NCBI GenBank assembly: GCA_963783335.1
Contig: CAWAND010000010.1
Span: forward strand, 1,178,001-1,242,000
DNA length: 64,000 nucleotides
Source: CAWAND01 sp963783335
GTDB lineage: Bacteria > Chloroflexota > Anaerolineae > Anaerolineales > E44-bin32
Direction of reading: 5' to 3'
This document shows positions 17,472 to 25,730 of this stretch, piece after piece. The position numbers and the translations under genes were made by a program. Within the stretch, counting starts at the first letter, position 1; each line of letters opens with the position of its first letter. Under the pieces are notes generated by a model that was given only the letters and a program-made list of their open reading frames with translations, was not told where the DNA came from and did no database searches.

Positions 17472-18314
17472 TCAGGTTCGGGTTGGAAGGCTGTCGCCGG
17501 ACGGTGCGATCGGCTTGGGGACCTCCAGAACGATGATGGTGATATTGTCGTGGCCGCCTCGATCGAGGGCGAGTTGGAGCAGATCTTCCGTGGCCCGGGG
17601 GCCTTTCTGGGCGAGAGCGGCGTCGATGTCGGGACCGGACACGAGGTCGGTCAGCCCATCGCTGCAGAGCAAGAGCTGGTCGCCCGGCTTGAGGGTAAGG
17701 CCCTGGTTGGCAACGGAGGCCTCATCGGTTTCATCAAGCTGAAGCCGCAGGCGAAAGTCAGGTTCGGGGGCTTTGGCGCCCCCGATGTGCCGCCGCAGGA
17801 CGTGCGCGTTTGGGTGTCCTTCCACTTCATCAGGCTGAATGATCCCGTGTTCCAGGGCTTCCTGAATCCATGTATGGTCCACACTGATCCGGTGGAGGTC
17901 GCCTTCGCGTCGAAAGTAGATCCGGCTGTCGCCAACGTTGACCGTGTACAGTTTGGCGCCGATGATCCAGGCTGCCACCAGGGTCGAGCCCATGCCTTCA
18001 CGCGCCTTGTCGGAGGTCGCCGCCTGGCGAACCTGATGCGCGGCTTCCCGAACGGCGGAGGCCAGCACCTCCAGGGGGTCGCCACCCGGCTGGCTCTCGA
18101 CGGTGTTGACGACAGCATCGACCGTGAGCGCAGATGCCACCTCGCCCGCCTGGTGCCCTCCGATCCCATCCGCCAGCACTGCCAGCAGGGCTGGCGTGCC
18201 CTTTGGCTCAAGCCGGTAGGCTGTCACACCGTAGCTGTCTTCATTGTGATCGCGCACTCGGCCTGGGTTGGACACGGCGGAGGCGCGCAGGTGAGGTTGG
18301 TCGGAGGGGATCAT
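17472..18314 (-). CDS. PP2C-type serine/threonine protein phosphatase
   Basis: 280 residues, a full PPM/PP2C phosphatase of the Stp1/PstP type. Motifs: NPGRVRDHNEDSYGV, LAVLADGIGGHQAGEVAS, GMGSTLVAAWI, VNVGDSRIYFRR, LLCSDGLTDLV and the final RGGHDNITIIV. All metal-binding Asp residues are present. It has no membrane segment and acts in the cytoplasm on phosphoproteins, probably opposite a Ser/Thr kinase not in this window. Its start overlaps the stop of the vWA-FHA gene by 4 nt, so the two are translationally coupled. Confidence 0.95.
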   Translation of the reverse strand: MIPSDQPHLRASAVSNPGRVRDHNEDSYGVTAYRLEPKGTPALLAVLADGIGGHQAGEVASALTVDAVVNTVESQPGGDPLEVLASAVREAAHQVRQAATSDKAREGMGSTLVAAWIIGAKLYTVNVGDSRIYFRREGDLHRISVDHTWIQEALEHGIIQPDEVEGHPNAHVLRRHIGGAKAPEPDFRLRLQLDETDEASVANQGLTLKPGDQLLLCSDGLTDLVSGPDIDAALAQKGPRATEDLLQLALDRGGHDNITIIVLEVPKPIAPSGDSLPTRT

Positions 18315-20200
18315 GCCTCAGGCTCCTTGATGGGAGGGGCGGGAGAAGCTTCATTTTCGGCGGGTTCGACCCGGATATCGGGCCAATCTGGGGTGCCGGT
18401 GCGTTGAAAGCGAAATGCCACACGGCCCAAATGAACGAGGTCGCCGTGGTGTAGATTTCGTCCATCGTCGTCCAGCCGTTCGTAGTTGATCCAGGTTCCG
18501 GCCACGGATCCCTGGTCTCGAAGCAGGTACTCGCCCCCAGCCTGGCGGATGAGGCGGGCGTGAAGACTGGAAACGGAGGGGTCGTCCAGCGGGAATGCAG
18601 AGAGAGATGGGTCGCGCCCCAGGCTGACATCGGCGCCCACCAGCGGGATGGGCAATTCCTGGCCCGTGCCGTTTTCCGGCACCAGAAAGGCCTCAGGTGC
18701 GGCGGCACTGTCTATGCCGTGCAGGCTGGCACGCTGCAGTCGACGTAGGCCAGGCGTGGGAGCGGGGGCTGCTGCCGAAGCCGGCGCTCGGTTTTGGCGC
18801 TGTCCGTAGGACAAGAAAAGATAGGCCCCCACCACCCCGCCCACCAGGACAACCAGCACCAAGAACAGCGACCCCAAAGCCGGGCCAATCGCCTGCAGTC
18901 CGGAAGGTGGCGGGACCACATCGATGGTCACAGGCTGGATGACCGACTTGGCCTGCAGGCCGAGGCCGTCCGTCACGCGTGCCTGCAGCGTGTGATTTCC
19001 GCTCTGGCGAAACGGTGTCAGGTCCAGCTGAAAGGTGTCGAACGGCGGGGCGGTGTTTTGGGCGACCACTCGCCCGTCGACCAGAAGTTCACTTTGACTT
19101 ATAGATCGCTGGTGGCCATCCGGAAAGTTGATCAGCACCGTCAAATCCGTGCTGGTGGGAGGCAGGCTGTCGAGCGGCACCGACTTGTCGCTGGAGCTGC
19201 GCGTGATCTGGGTCGGGGGCTGGACAAAGGTGACCTGCGGCGCCTCGAGTTCAACCGAATAGACGGCGGTGTTGGTCGCCAGAGATTGGCCACCGAATGC
19301 GACCTGAACCCGAACTTCATGGGCCCCGGAAATGTTGGCTTGAGAGGTGTAGTCCACCCGGTATTGGATCCGCTGCTGAAGCAACCGTTCTCCCAAGCCA
19401 CCGAGGGGCAATTCCGGATCGAAGGTGATGAGCTGGCCGCCGGTCTGCTCTGCCACCTGCCGCAGGTCTTCCGCCTCTGGGCTCTCCAGAGCCTGCGGGG
19501 TATCAATCAGCACCGGATAGATGCTGACCCCCAATTGCTGCGCGCGATCGATCGTGTTGGTGCGGGCAGCGTCATTTGTCTGGGCCGGAAGACTTGTGAA
19601 AAAAATCACAATCTGGACCGTCCCCGGCTTGTTGGGGCCATCGCCGACAAGGTTGAGGCCGTCAAGCAGCAAGTCGTAGCCCGCTTTGGCGGGATCGAAG
19701 CTGGGTATGTGGTGATCGATGGCCGTCGCCAGCTCGGCGGCCGCTGGGCTGTGGCGGACCAGGGTCCCGTCCCCGGTCAGCAGAGAAAAGTCATCCCGAC
19801 CGAAACTGGCTGCCCGAGGGCTGGCCCACCAGGTGAGCATGGCGTTGCGGACGAAGTCGAATCGGGTTCGGCCTCGGCTGTCTCGCACCGCGAGGCCGGG
19901 GCTGGTGTTGACGACAAACACCTGGCGAGTGGGCATCTGCTGCTCAACCACCGCGTCCGGGGTGCGCGGTTGGTTATCTTCAATGACCTGAAACTGATCC
20001 GATGTCAGCCCACGGGCTCGCGCTCCCGATTCGTCGTCGACGGCCACAAACAGACTCATCTGCGGGAAGTTCCCGCTGAGAGCCTGGGTAAGGCGAGCGG
20101 CGGCCCGGGTCTGGGCGGAGGCGACAAGCACCGAACCGGCGGTGGCAAGCAGGCCCAACAGGGTCAGGCCGCCGAGGAGCTGTCGAAGATGCCGGTGCAT
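18311..20200 (-). CDS. Secreted von Willebrand A-like domain protein with TM helix and cytoplasmic FHA domain
   Basis: 629 residues. An N-terminal signal segment is followed by a vWA-like extracellular region (about 45-300; TRQVFVVNTSPGLAV, GTVQIVIFFTSLP), an Ig-like region (about 325-430), a membrane helix (about 437-460; ALGSLFLVLVVLVGGVVGAY) and a C-terminal FHA domain (about 525-600). The FHA phosphothreonine-binding core is VSLGRDPSLSAFPL with SVSSLHARL. This topology links an outer-surface domain to phosphothreonine recognition inside the cell. Overlap with the PP2C gene supports a shared pathway. Confidence 0.85.
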   Translation of the reverse strand: MHRHLRQLLGGLTLLGLLATAGSVLVASAQTRAAARLTQALSGNFPQMSLFVAVDDESGARARGLTSDQFQVIEDNQPRTPDAVVEQQMPTRQVFVVNTSPGLAVRDSRGRTRFDFVRNAMLTWWASPRAASFGRDDFSLLTGDGTLVRHSPAAAELATAIDHHIPSFDPAKAGYDLLLDGLNLVGDGPNKPGTVQIVIFFTSLPAQTNDAARTNTIDRAQQLGVSIYPVLIDTPQALESPEAEDLRQVAEQTGGQLITFDPELPLGGLGERLLQQRIQYRVDYTSQANISGAHEVRVQVAFGGQSLATNTAVYSVELEAPQVTFVQPPTQITRSSSDKSVPLDSLPPTSTDLTVLINFPDGHQRSISQSELLVDGRVVAQNTAPPFDTFQLDLTPFRQSGNHTLQARVTDGLGLQAKSVIQPVTIDVVPPPSGLQAIGPALGSLFLVLVVLVGGVVGAYLFLSYGQRQNRAPASAAAPAPTPGLRRLQRASLHGIDSAAAPEAFLVPENGTGQELPIPLVGADVSLGRDPSLSAFPLDDPSVSSLHARLIRQAGGEYLLRDQGSVAGTWINYERLDDDGRNLHHGDLVHLGRVAFRFQRTGTPDWPDIRVEPAENEASPAPPIKEPEA

Positions 20201-20329
20201 GGCGCCATTTTAGCATGCGACCTGCCTCCTCCGGCAACGTTACAGGCGCCTTACAAAACCATCCCTCGCTCGTCATGAAAGCTAAGATGGATTCATCTGG
20301 ACAAGTTCGAGGGATGAAAGCTGGCCATC

Positions 20330-20500
20330 ATGATCACCACAGACAAGGAACAGCTGTTCAAAGAACTTGAGCTCCCGCCTGAGCATTTTCAACCGGCGCA
20401 GTCTGCTCCTGAACGCTGGGTGCGAAGGGCCCTTCTGATGGGCTTCTTCGTCGTCCTGCTTCTCGAGGGCTGGCTTCTGGCGCAGGCGCTCCTGACGTAG
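20330..20500 (+). CDS. Small single-pass membrane protein (56 residues), unknown
   Basis: The frame begins MITTDKEQLFKELELPPEHF and ends with one hydrophobic helix (residues about 34-54) containing FFVVLLLEGWLLAQALL. A GC-rich terminator lies 10 nt downstream, supporting a real transcription unit. The ATG at 20330 has no close ribosome-binding site; a CTG at 20321 has GAGGG 7 nt upstream. No family is recognised. It is divergent from the vWA-FHA gene. Confidence 0.5.
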   Translation: MITTDKEQLFKELELPPEHFQPAQSAPERWVRRALLMGFFVVLLLEGWLLAQALLT

Positions 20501-20510
20501 ATTTGAGAGC

Positions 20511-20546
20511 GGGCTCGGGTATTGGATGGGGCCCCCGCCCGAGCCC
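20511..20546 (+). terminator. Terminator after the small membrane gene
   Basis: GGGCTCGGG/CCCGAGCCC stem with an 18-nt loop, followed by TCTTGCTCTTTCCT. Confidence 0.6.
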
Positions 20547-20608
20547 TCTTGCTCTTTCCTCCTGGCTCTCATTGGTTGCGGCGACCAATAGAGCTGTGTC
20601 CTCCGGCA

Positions 20609-20637
20609 CCGTCTCCCGCTGACAAGGCGGGAGACGG
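20609..20637. terminator. Hairpin between convergent genes
   Basis: Perfect 11-bp stem CCGTCTCCCGC/GCGGGAGACGG with a 7-nt loop. No strong T tract on either side; it may terminate or stabilise RNA ends. Confidence 0.45.
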
Positions 20638-20650
20638 GCTGGTTAAGAGG

Positions 20651-20674
20651 GAGCGGGCCGCTGCCGGCCCGCTC
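20651..20674 (-). terminator. Terminator-like hairpin after the membrane protein gene
   Basis: 10-bp stem GAGCGGGCCG/CGGCCCGCTC with a 4-nt loop, 24 nt past the stop of the minus-strand gene, followed by CCTCTTAACC. Confidence 0.5.
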
Positions 20675-20698
20675 AGGAGGATCGGATATCGGCCGGGC

Positions 20699-21625
20699 TC
20701 AGGAGGCAGGTTCGGGCAGTGCCTCCACCCCGGCGCGGCCGGTCAGACGCCGGTAGGTCAGCGTCCAGGACCCGTTGACGTAGGTCTGCAGGACCCCGTT
20801 CAGCAGGATGGCCACCGGGATGTAAGCCACCAGGCACAGGCCGGAGATTACCAGCCCGGATGTGATGGAAGCCTGGCTTCCGATGACGAGGCCGGTGATC
20901 ACCGGTGCCAAGAGGGCCAGCACAGGCAGGCTGATGAGCAGGCCGACGATGAAGCCGCCCACAAGCAGGATCAAAGCCATCACAATCACCGGGCCGACAT
21001 GAGCTTTCACGGTCTCCCAGGCGCTGCCCAAGGCTTCAAAGACACCCTGGTCCTCAACGATGACTGCGTTCTGCGCCAATGTGGCATAAACGCTGACGGC
21101 CGAGGCCAGGGGTATCAACAGGCAGATGATGGGCACGATACAGATCAAGGCCAGGCCCAAAGTCATCAACACGGCGCCAAAGGCCAACATGGCGAACACG
21201 AGAATGGTCAAGAACCAGGCTGCACCCACAAGGATCTGAATTGCCAGTACACGCCAGAAGTAGGTGAAGCTGAGGTCGAATGCCTGGCGCAGGCCGACGG
21301 ACTCGCCTTCGTCGGCCAAATTGAAGCCGGCGATCAACCCGCCCTTGCCGATAGCTCCCAGCACGACGAAGAGCAGAATCAGGAAAAGCACCAGGCACAA
21401 CAATGCTAGGGCGATGATAATCCAGGTCCCCTCAGGAATGTTGTTGAGGGTATCTGCGCCAGGGCCTTGCCCATTGCCCCCAAAGCTGCCGAAGTTGGAT
21501 GACATGCGCCCGCCGCCACCTCCGCCTCCGCTCCCGCTGCAGCCGGCAAGGATGCCCAGGATCCAGAGCGCCTTGTAGCGCCAGGTAATGTGCCAAGCGC
21601 GGCTCAAAACTGAACCGTAATCCAT
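20699..21625 (-). CDS. Polytopic membrane protein with Gly-rich loop
   Basis: 308 residues, about six membrane segments. A first segment (YKALWILGILAGCSG) runs into a poly-Gly stretch of seven Gly, then hydrophobic segments at about residues 67-92, 128-180, 215-260 and 265-285. The motif VLSRAWHITWRYKALW at the N-terminus and the WETVKAHVGPV element resemble glycerophosphodiester-phosphodiesterase-associated membrane domains and similar uncharacterised families. No enzymatic motif is seen. ATG 21625 is preceded by GGAG. Convergent with the small membrane gene. Confidence 0.75.
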   Translation of the reverse strand: MDYGSVLSRAWHITWRYKALWILGILAGCSGSGGGGGGGRMSSNFGSFGGNGQGPGADTLNNIPEGTWIIIALALLCLVLFLILLFVVLGAIGKGGLIAGFNLADEGESVGLRQAFDLSFTYFWRVLAIQILVGAAWFLTILVFAMLAFGAVLMTLGLALICIVPIICLLIPLASAVSVYATLAQNAVIVEDQGVFEALGSAWETVKAHVGPVIVMALILLVGGFIVGLLISLPVLALLAPVITGLVIGSQASITSGLVISGLCLVAYIPVAILLNGVLQTYVNGSWTLTYRRLTGRAGVEALPEPAS

Positions 21626-21699
21626 CGAATTGTCTCCTTCGGGTCCGGCGGACCCCTCATGTTGCAGCCAAGCCTAGGCTTCGGCTGAGTCGCCGAAGG

Positions 21700-23247
21700 C
21701 TACTCCCACTCGATCGTCGCCGGCGGTTTGCTGGTGATGTCGTACACCACCCGATTGACGCCCCGGACCTCGTTGACGATGCGGCTGCTGATGCGAGCCA
21801 GCACGTTGTCGGGCAGCCGTGCCCAGTCGGCGGTCATGAAATCCTCGCTTGTCACGGCCCGAATGGCGACCGCCTCCTCGTAGGTTCGGTGGTCTCCCAT
21901 CACGCCCACTGAGCGGATGGGAAGCAGCACGGCAAACGCCTGAGAGGTCCCCAGGCCATCTTCACCCAGGGTCAGCAAGCCTTCGGCTTCCAGTTCGTCT
22001 GTCACAATCTTATCGGCGGCCCGCAGGCGTTCCAGGCGATCCGGGCTGACATCTCCCAGACATCGGACGGCCAGGCCTGGGCCGGGAAAGGGCTGACGCA
22101 GGACGAGGCTTTGGGGGAGGCCGAGTTCGAGCCCGGCTTGGCGTACTTCATCCTTGAACAAGAAGCGGAGCGGCTCGACCAGTTCAAAACCAAGGTCTGG
22201 CGGCAGGCCGCCCACATTGTGGTGGGTCTTGATACGCGCCGCTACCTGGCGTTCAGGCCCACTCGATTCGACCACGTCGGGATAGATCGTGCCCTGCACC
22301 AGGTAGGGCGGGCGACCGAGGCGGGCGGCCTCGGCTTCGAACGTGCGGATGAATTTCTCGCCGATAATGCGGCGCTTGGCTTCGGGTTCGGTGACCCCGC
22401 TCAGGGCGTCGAGAAAAGATTGGCTGGCGTCGACGATCTCCAAGCGTGCCTCTACGGCGCTCCGGAAAGCCCCTTCCACCGTTTCTGCCTCCCCAGCGCG
22501 CAGCAGGCCGGTGTCGACGAACAGACACACCAGCTGATCCCCGACGGCACGGGCTACCAGGGCTGCGGCGACGGCCGAGTCCACGCCTCCACTGACCGCC
22601 GCCAGAACGGGTTCATCCGCCACCTGATCTCGGACAAGCTGGATGGCCTGGTCGATCATCGATCCGGTGGTCCAATTCGGCTTGGCCTGGCATACGTCCA
22701 GCACGAAGGCCCTCAGGATCTCGGAGCCGCCGGGCGTGTGCCGCACCTCTGGATGAAACTGAAGTCCAAAACGACGCTCAGCCTTGTCGGCTATGGCTGC
22801 GATCGGGGCGTTGGCGGTGCGGCCGATCACATCGAATCCCCGCGGCGGCGCTTCGATGCGGTCGCCATGAGACATCCACACGGGCTGGCTGGGGGAGCGC
22901 AGCAGGGGTGAGTCAGTGAGCCGTTCGACTTCGGCCATGCCAAATTCGCGGTGGGCAGAGGCGGCGACTTTGCCCCCCAGTGCGTGGGTGAGCGCCTGCA
23001 TGCCGTAGCAGATGCCTAAGATGGGCAGGCCCGAGGCAAGCACATATTGAGGGACTTGAGGTGCATCCTTTTCGTACACCGACGGAGGACCGCCGGAGAG
23101 GATGAAGCCTTTGGGGTCCAGCGCCATCACGTCGGCGCGGGGGGCATCGAAGGGGAACAGCTCGCAATAGACATGCGCTTCGCGCACGCGGCGCACGATC
23201 AACTGGGTTGTCTGAGAGCCGTAGTCAAGGACGACGATGCTGTCCAT
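21700..23247 (-). CDS. guaA: GMP synthase (glutamine-hydrolysing)
   Basis: 515 residues, full length. It converts XMP to GMP with ATP and glutamine. The class I glutamine amidotransferase domain has GILGICYGMQ (nucleophile Cys) and FHPEVRHT (catalytic His/Glu). The ATP-pyrophosphatase P-loop is AAVSGGVDSAVAAAL, and the C-terminal dimerisation domain ends in PPATIEWE. The ATG at 23247 lies within the xpt stop region, so the two genes are coupled; xpt supplies XMP by salvage and GuaA uses it. No purine riboswitch is visible ahead of the pair. Confidence 0.97.
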   Translation of the reverse strand: MDSIVVLDYGSQTTQLIVRRVREAHVYCELFPFDAPRADVMALDPKGFILSGGPPSVYEKDAPQVPQYVLASGLPILGICYGMQALTHALGGKVAASAHREFGMAEVERLTDSPLLRSPSQPVWMSHGDRIEAPPRGFDVIGRTANAPIAAIADKAERRFGLQFHPEVRHTPGGSEILRAFVLDVCQAKPNWTTGSMIDQAIQLVRDQVADEPVLAAVSGGVDSAVAAALVARAVGDQLVCLFVDTGLLRAGEAETVEGAFRSAVEARLEIVDASQSFLDALSGVTEPEAKRRIIGEKFIRTFEAEAARLGRPPYLVQGTIYPDVVESSGPERQVAARIKTHHNVGGLPPDLGFELVEPLRFLFKDEVRQAGLELGLPQSLVLRQPFPGPGLAVRCLGDVSPDRLERLRAADKIVTDELEAEGLLTLGEDGLGTSQAFAVLLPIRSVGVMGDHRTYEEAVAIRAVTSEDFMTADWARLPDNVLARISSRIVNEVRGVNRVVYDITSKPPATIEWE

Positions 23248-23252
23248 CGGGC

Positions 23253-23825
23253 TCAATCGGCGAAGACGATCTTGCCGTCAGACATGTCCGTGATGACTGC
23301 CAGGGATTCGATGGGGACGCCCAGGGGTGTGAGCATCTGGCGTCCGCCTTCGAAGAACTTTTCCACCAGGGTGCCGATCCCCACCAACGTCGCGCCGGCT
23401 GCGCGGGCCAGGCGAACCAACCCCATAATCGTCTGACCGCTCGCCAGGAAGTCGTCGATAATCAGCACCTTTTCCGCCTGGCCAAGGTACTCTGGAGAGA
23501 CCATCAGTTCGACCGTGCGGCCTTTGGTATGGGAGGGCGCCAGGGTGAGAAAGATTTGGTCGGGCATCGTGATCGGCTTGGATTTACGGGCATAGACCAC
23601 CGGGATCCCGAGATGCCCGGCCGTGGTCAGGGCCGGGGCGATGCCGGAAATCTCTGCGGTGAGAACCTTGGTGGCGCCGACGTGAGCGAAGCGTTCCGCC
23701 AGCTCGCGCCCACACGTGTCCATCAATACCGGATCCACCTGGTGATTGATGAAGCCGTCCACCTTGAGAATGCCATCGCCAAGGTTCTTGCCGTCGGTGA
23801 GGATGCGCATCTTCAGGTCCTGCAT
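23253..23825 (-). CDS. xpt: Xanthine phosphoribosyltransferase
   Basis: 190 residues. It forms XMP from xanthine and PRPP. The N-terminal substrate region is LKVDGFINHQVDP. The PRPP-binding motif is KVLIIDDFLASGQT, preceded by the flexible-loop region PSHTKGRTVELMVS and YARKSKPI. The ATG at 23825 has AAGGAGG 6 nt upstream. It is the first gene of an xpt-guaA operon, divergent from lexA; a TAAAAT -10-like box lies at 23850-23855 on its strand. Confidence 0.96.
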   Translation of the reverse strand: MQDLKMRILTDGKNLGDGILKVDGFINHQVDPVLMDTCGRELAERFAHVGATKVLTAEISGIAPALTTAGHLGIPVVYARKSKPITMPDQIFLTLAPSHTKGRTVELMVSPEYLGQAEKVLIIDDFLASGQTIMGLVRLARAAGATLVGIGTLVEKFFEGGRQMLTPLGVPIESLAVITDMSDGKIVFAD

Positions 23826-23919
23826 GGGGGCCTCCTTGCGAGGGAATCTATTTTACATCCGGCAGGCGAGGAAGGGAAACGGGACCGGCCGGGATCACCT
23901 GCGTTGGACAGACTGAGGC

Positions 23920-23948
23920 TTGACATAGAACGCATGTTCCGCTAAAAT
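23920..23948 (+). promoter_or_regulatory. lexA promoter (sigma-70 type) overlapping the SOS operator
   Basis: TTGACA at 23920-23925 and TAAAAT at 23943-23948, exactly 17 nt apart. The LexA box occupies the spacer, so bound LexA would block RNA polymerase directly. Confidence 0.92.
23928..23939. promoter_or_regulatory. SOS box (LexA operator)
   Basis: GAACGCATGTTC, a perfect GAAC-N4-GTTC palindrome as known for Bacillus-, actinobacterial- and Chloroflexi-type LexA. It lies in the lexA promoter spacer and indicates autoregulation. Confidence 0.93.
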
Positions 23949-24019
23949 CCGAACAAGCGTGCGCCATTCCGGCGAGGCCCTTAACGTTTGGCGGGAGCTC
24001 GGCCGACAGGAGGTGGCAA

Positions 24020-24679
24020 GTGGTCAAGGGCAAACTTTCAGATCGCCAACGACGGATGTTGGACTTCATCGTGGACTTCAGCGATGAAAATGGATATCCG
24101 CCCTCCATACGAGAGATCGGCCAGGCCGTCGACATCTCATCGACTTCGGTTGTCAACTACAACCTCAACCGCTTGGTAGAAGAAGGGTTTCTGGACCGGG
24201 ATCAAAATGTATCCCGCGGCATCCGTCTGACGGACAAGCTGGTGCGGGCTACGCAACAGATAGGCGACGTGATCCGCATCCCACTGGTCGGCAGGATCTT
24301 TGCCAGTCAGCCGGTCCCCGTCCCCAGCTCGAGCGCCCCCATGTTCGGCGCCGACGAAGCCATTGAAATCACGCGCGATTTGTTGAAGGGTGACGATGGT
24401 CTGTTTGCCCTGCAGGTCAAGGGCGATTCGATGGTGGACGCGATGGTGGGCGATGGGGACATCGTCGTGATGAAAAACGAACCCGAGTGGCACAATGGGG
24501 ACATGGTCGCCGTTTGGTTGAGTGACTCGGAAGAGACCACTTTGAAGCACATCTACCAGGAAGGCAGCCGCATCCGCCTTCAGCCCGCCAATCCCACCAT
24601 GGGGCCGATCTATATCGACAACCCGGCCGGGCTCCAAGTTCAGGGCAAAGTCATGCTGGTGGTACGCCAAATGGCGTGA
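24020..24679 (+). CDS. lexA: LexA repressor (SOS response)
   Basis: 219 residues. Winged-helix DNA-binding domain at about residues 1-70 (KLSDRQRRMLDFIVDF, YPPSIREIGQAVDISS). Peptidase S24 domain at about 85-215, with catalytic Ser 137 in VKGDSMVDAMVGDGDIVV and Lys 176 in ETTLKHIY. The expected Ala-Gly scissile bond reads Ala 95-Ser 96 in VGRIFASQPV, an oddity. The start is GTG 24020, 5 nt after AGGAGGTGG. It is controlled by its own SOS box and followed by a strong terminator. Confidence 0.97.
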   Translation: MVKGKLSDRQRRMLDFIVDFSDENGYPPSIREIGQAVDISSTSVVNYNLNRLVEEGFLDRDQNVSRGIRLTDKLVRATQQIGDVIRIPLVGRIFASQPVPVPSSSAPMFGADEAIEITRDLLKGDDGLFALQVKGDSMVDAMVGDGDIVVMKNEPEWHNGDMVAVWLSDSEETTLKHIYQEGSRIRLQPANPTMGPIYIDNPAGLQVQGKVMLVVRQMA

Positions 24680-24718
24680 CGCCAGCTGCCAGGCTCCGTT
24701 CGATTCTCATGTCGCCAC

Positions 24719-24750
24719 AGAAGAAGCCCCGCGGGGCTTCTTCTGTTTGT
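24719..24750 (+). terminator. lexA terminator
   Basis: 12-bp stem AGAAGAAGCCCC/GGGGCTTCTTCT, then GTTTGT, 40 nt after the lexA stop. It lies just ahead of the convergent enoyl-CoA hydratase 3' end and may serve both. Confidence 0.8.
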
Positions 24751-24777
24751 CGGCGGTCTTTGAGTTTCTGCCGTGCC

Positions 24778-25578
24778 TCAGGGTTTGGCGCCGTTCGGTG
24801 AAGGACGGCCAGTTTTGCGCCCGACGAAGCGTGCCGAGGCTTCGAGATGGGGTTTTGACCCCCAAAGCTCTGGGAAGAGCTTCCCCTCAACCTGTGTCGC
24901 CGCGTCGACAGCCATGGTTAACCCGGCGCGCAGCGCGACTTTGACGGCAGCCACGGCCTGCGGGGAGGCTTGTGCGATGCGTGAGGCGAGCTCCAGCGCA
25001 TGCGGCAGGGCGCCTCCCTGGGCCGTGACATGATTGGCCAGCCCATGGGAAGCGGCTTGGCCGGCGTTGTGCACGATGCCGGTCGAGAGCCATTCCATTG
25101 CTTTGGGATAGCCGACCAGCCTCAGCAGACGTTGCCCGCCGCCCCAGGCAGGGGAAATGCCAAGCTTGATGTGCATCATGCCCAGGCTGGCGCCTTCGGC
25201 CATGATGCGCATGTCGCAGGCAAGGGCCAGCTCCGCCCCACCGCCCAGCGCAGGCCCCTCAATGGCGGCGATGGTGGGAAAAGGGAGGTTTTCCAGTTGG
25301 GCGAGGGCGTGGCCCATCACCTGTGCCAGACGTTCGCCGTCAGCTCGGGTTGGGAAGCCGTGCAGTTCAAACAGGTCCCCACCCGAGCAGAAGGCCTTGC
25401 CGGCTCCATGGATGACCAGGGCGCGCACGCTGGAGTCAGCCGCGACCTGGTTGATGGTAGCGGAGAATTCATCCATAGCTTCCCAGGTGAGAGCGTTCAA
25501 CGCCTGAGGACGATTGAGGCAAAGGGTGGCCGTGTGGTCCGGCCGCGTCTCATAAAGAATGGTATTCACAGCTGGCAT
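24778..25578 (-). CDS. Enoyl-CoA hydratase/isomerase family protein
   Basis: 266 residues, crotonase fold. Oxyanion-hole elements are GKAFCSGGDLFEL and IEGPALGGGAELALACDMRI, and the acidic region is LGISPAWGGGQRLLRLVG. The position usually holding the second catalytic Glu is Ala/Pro-like (GISPAWGG), so exact hydratase activity is uncertain and another crotonase reaction is possible. The ATG at 25578 sits next to AAGGAG. It stands alone between lexA and a tRNA gene. Confidence 0.9.
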   Translation of the reverse strand: MPAVNTILYETRPDHTATLCLNRPQALNALTWEAMDEFSATINQVAADSSVRALVIHGAGKAFCSGGDLFELHGFPTRADGERLAQVMGHALAQLENLPFPTIAAIEGPALGGGAELALACDMRIMAEGASLGMMHIKLGISPAWGGGQRLLRLVGYPKAMEWLSTGIVHNAGQAASHGLANHVTAQGGALPHALELASRIAQASPQAVAAVKVALRAGLTMAVDAATQVEGKLFPELWGSKPHLEASARFVGRKTGRPSPNGAKP

Positions 25579-25622
25579 TCTCCTTGACCGGCCCATAGGC
25601 GGGACTTATACTGAGACTTCAT

Positions 25623-25695
25623 CGGGGTGTGGCGCAGATGGAAGCGCACCGCGTTTGGGACGCGGGGGTCGGCGGTTCAAGTCCGCCCACCCCGA
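25623..25695 (+). tRNA. tRNA-Pro (TGG)
   Basis: Acceptor stem CGGGGTG/CACCCCG, anticodon loop TTTGGGA giving anticodon TGG, T-arm GGCGGTTCAAGTCCGCC. CCA is not encoded. Confidence 0.95.
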
Positions 25696-25730
25696 CACGT
25701 TAGTATCTATAAACCCTAAGATTGGGAGAA

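Noticed and set aside
17010..18407. 465-codon plus-strand frame
   Set aside because: Antisense to PP2C and the propeller protein; no recognisable motif.
18794..20278. 494-codon plus-strand frame
   Set aside because: Antisense to the vWA-FHA gene, whose domains are unambiguous.
23826..23919. Purine riboswitch ahead of xpt-guaA
   Set aside because: The leader after the -10-like box is only about 25 nt and no purine aptamer sequence is present.
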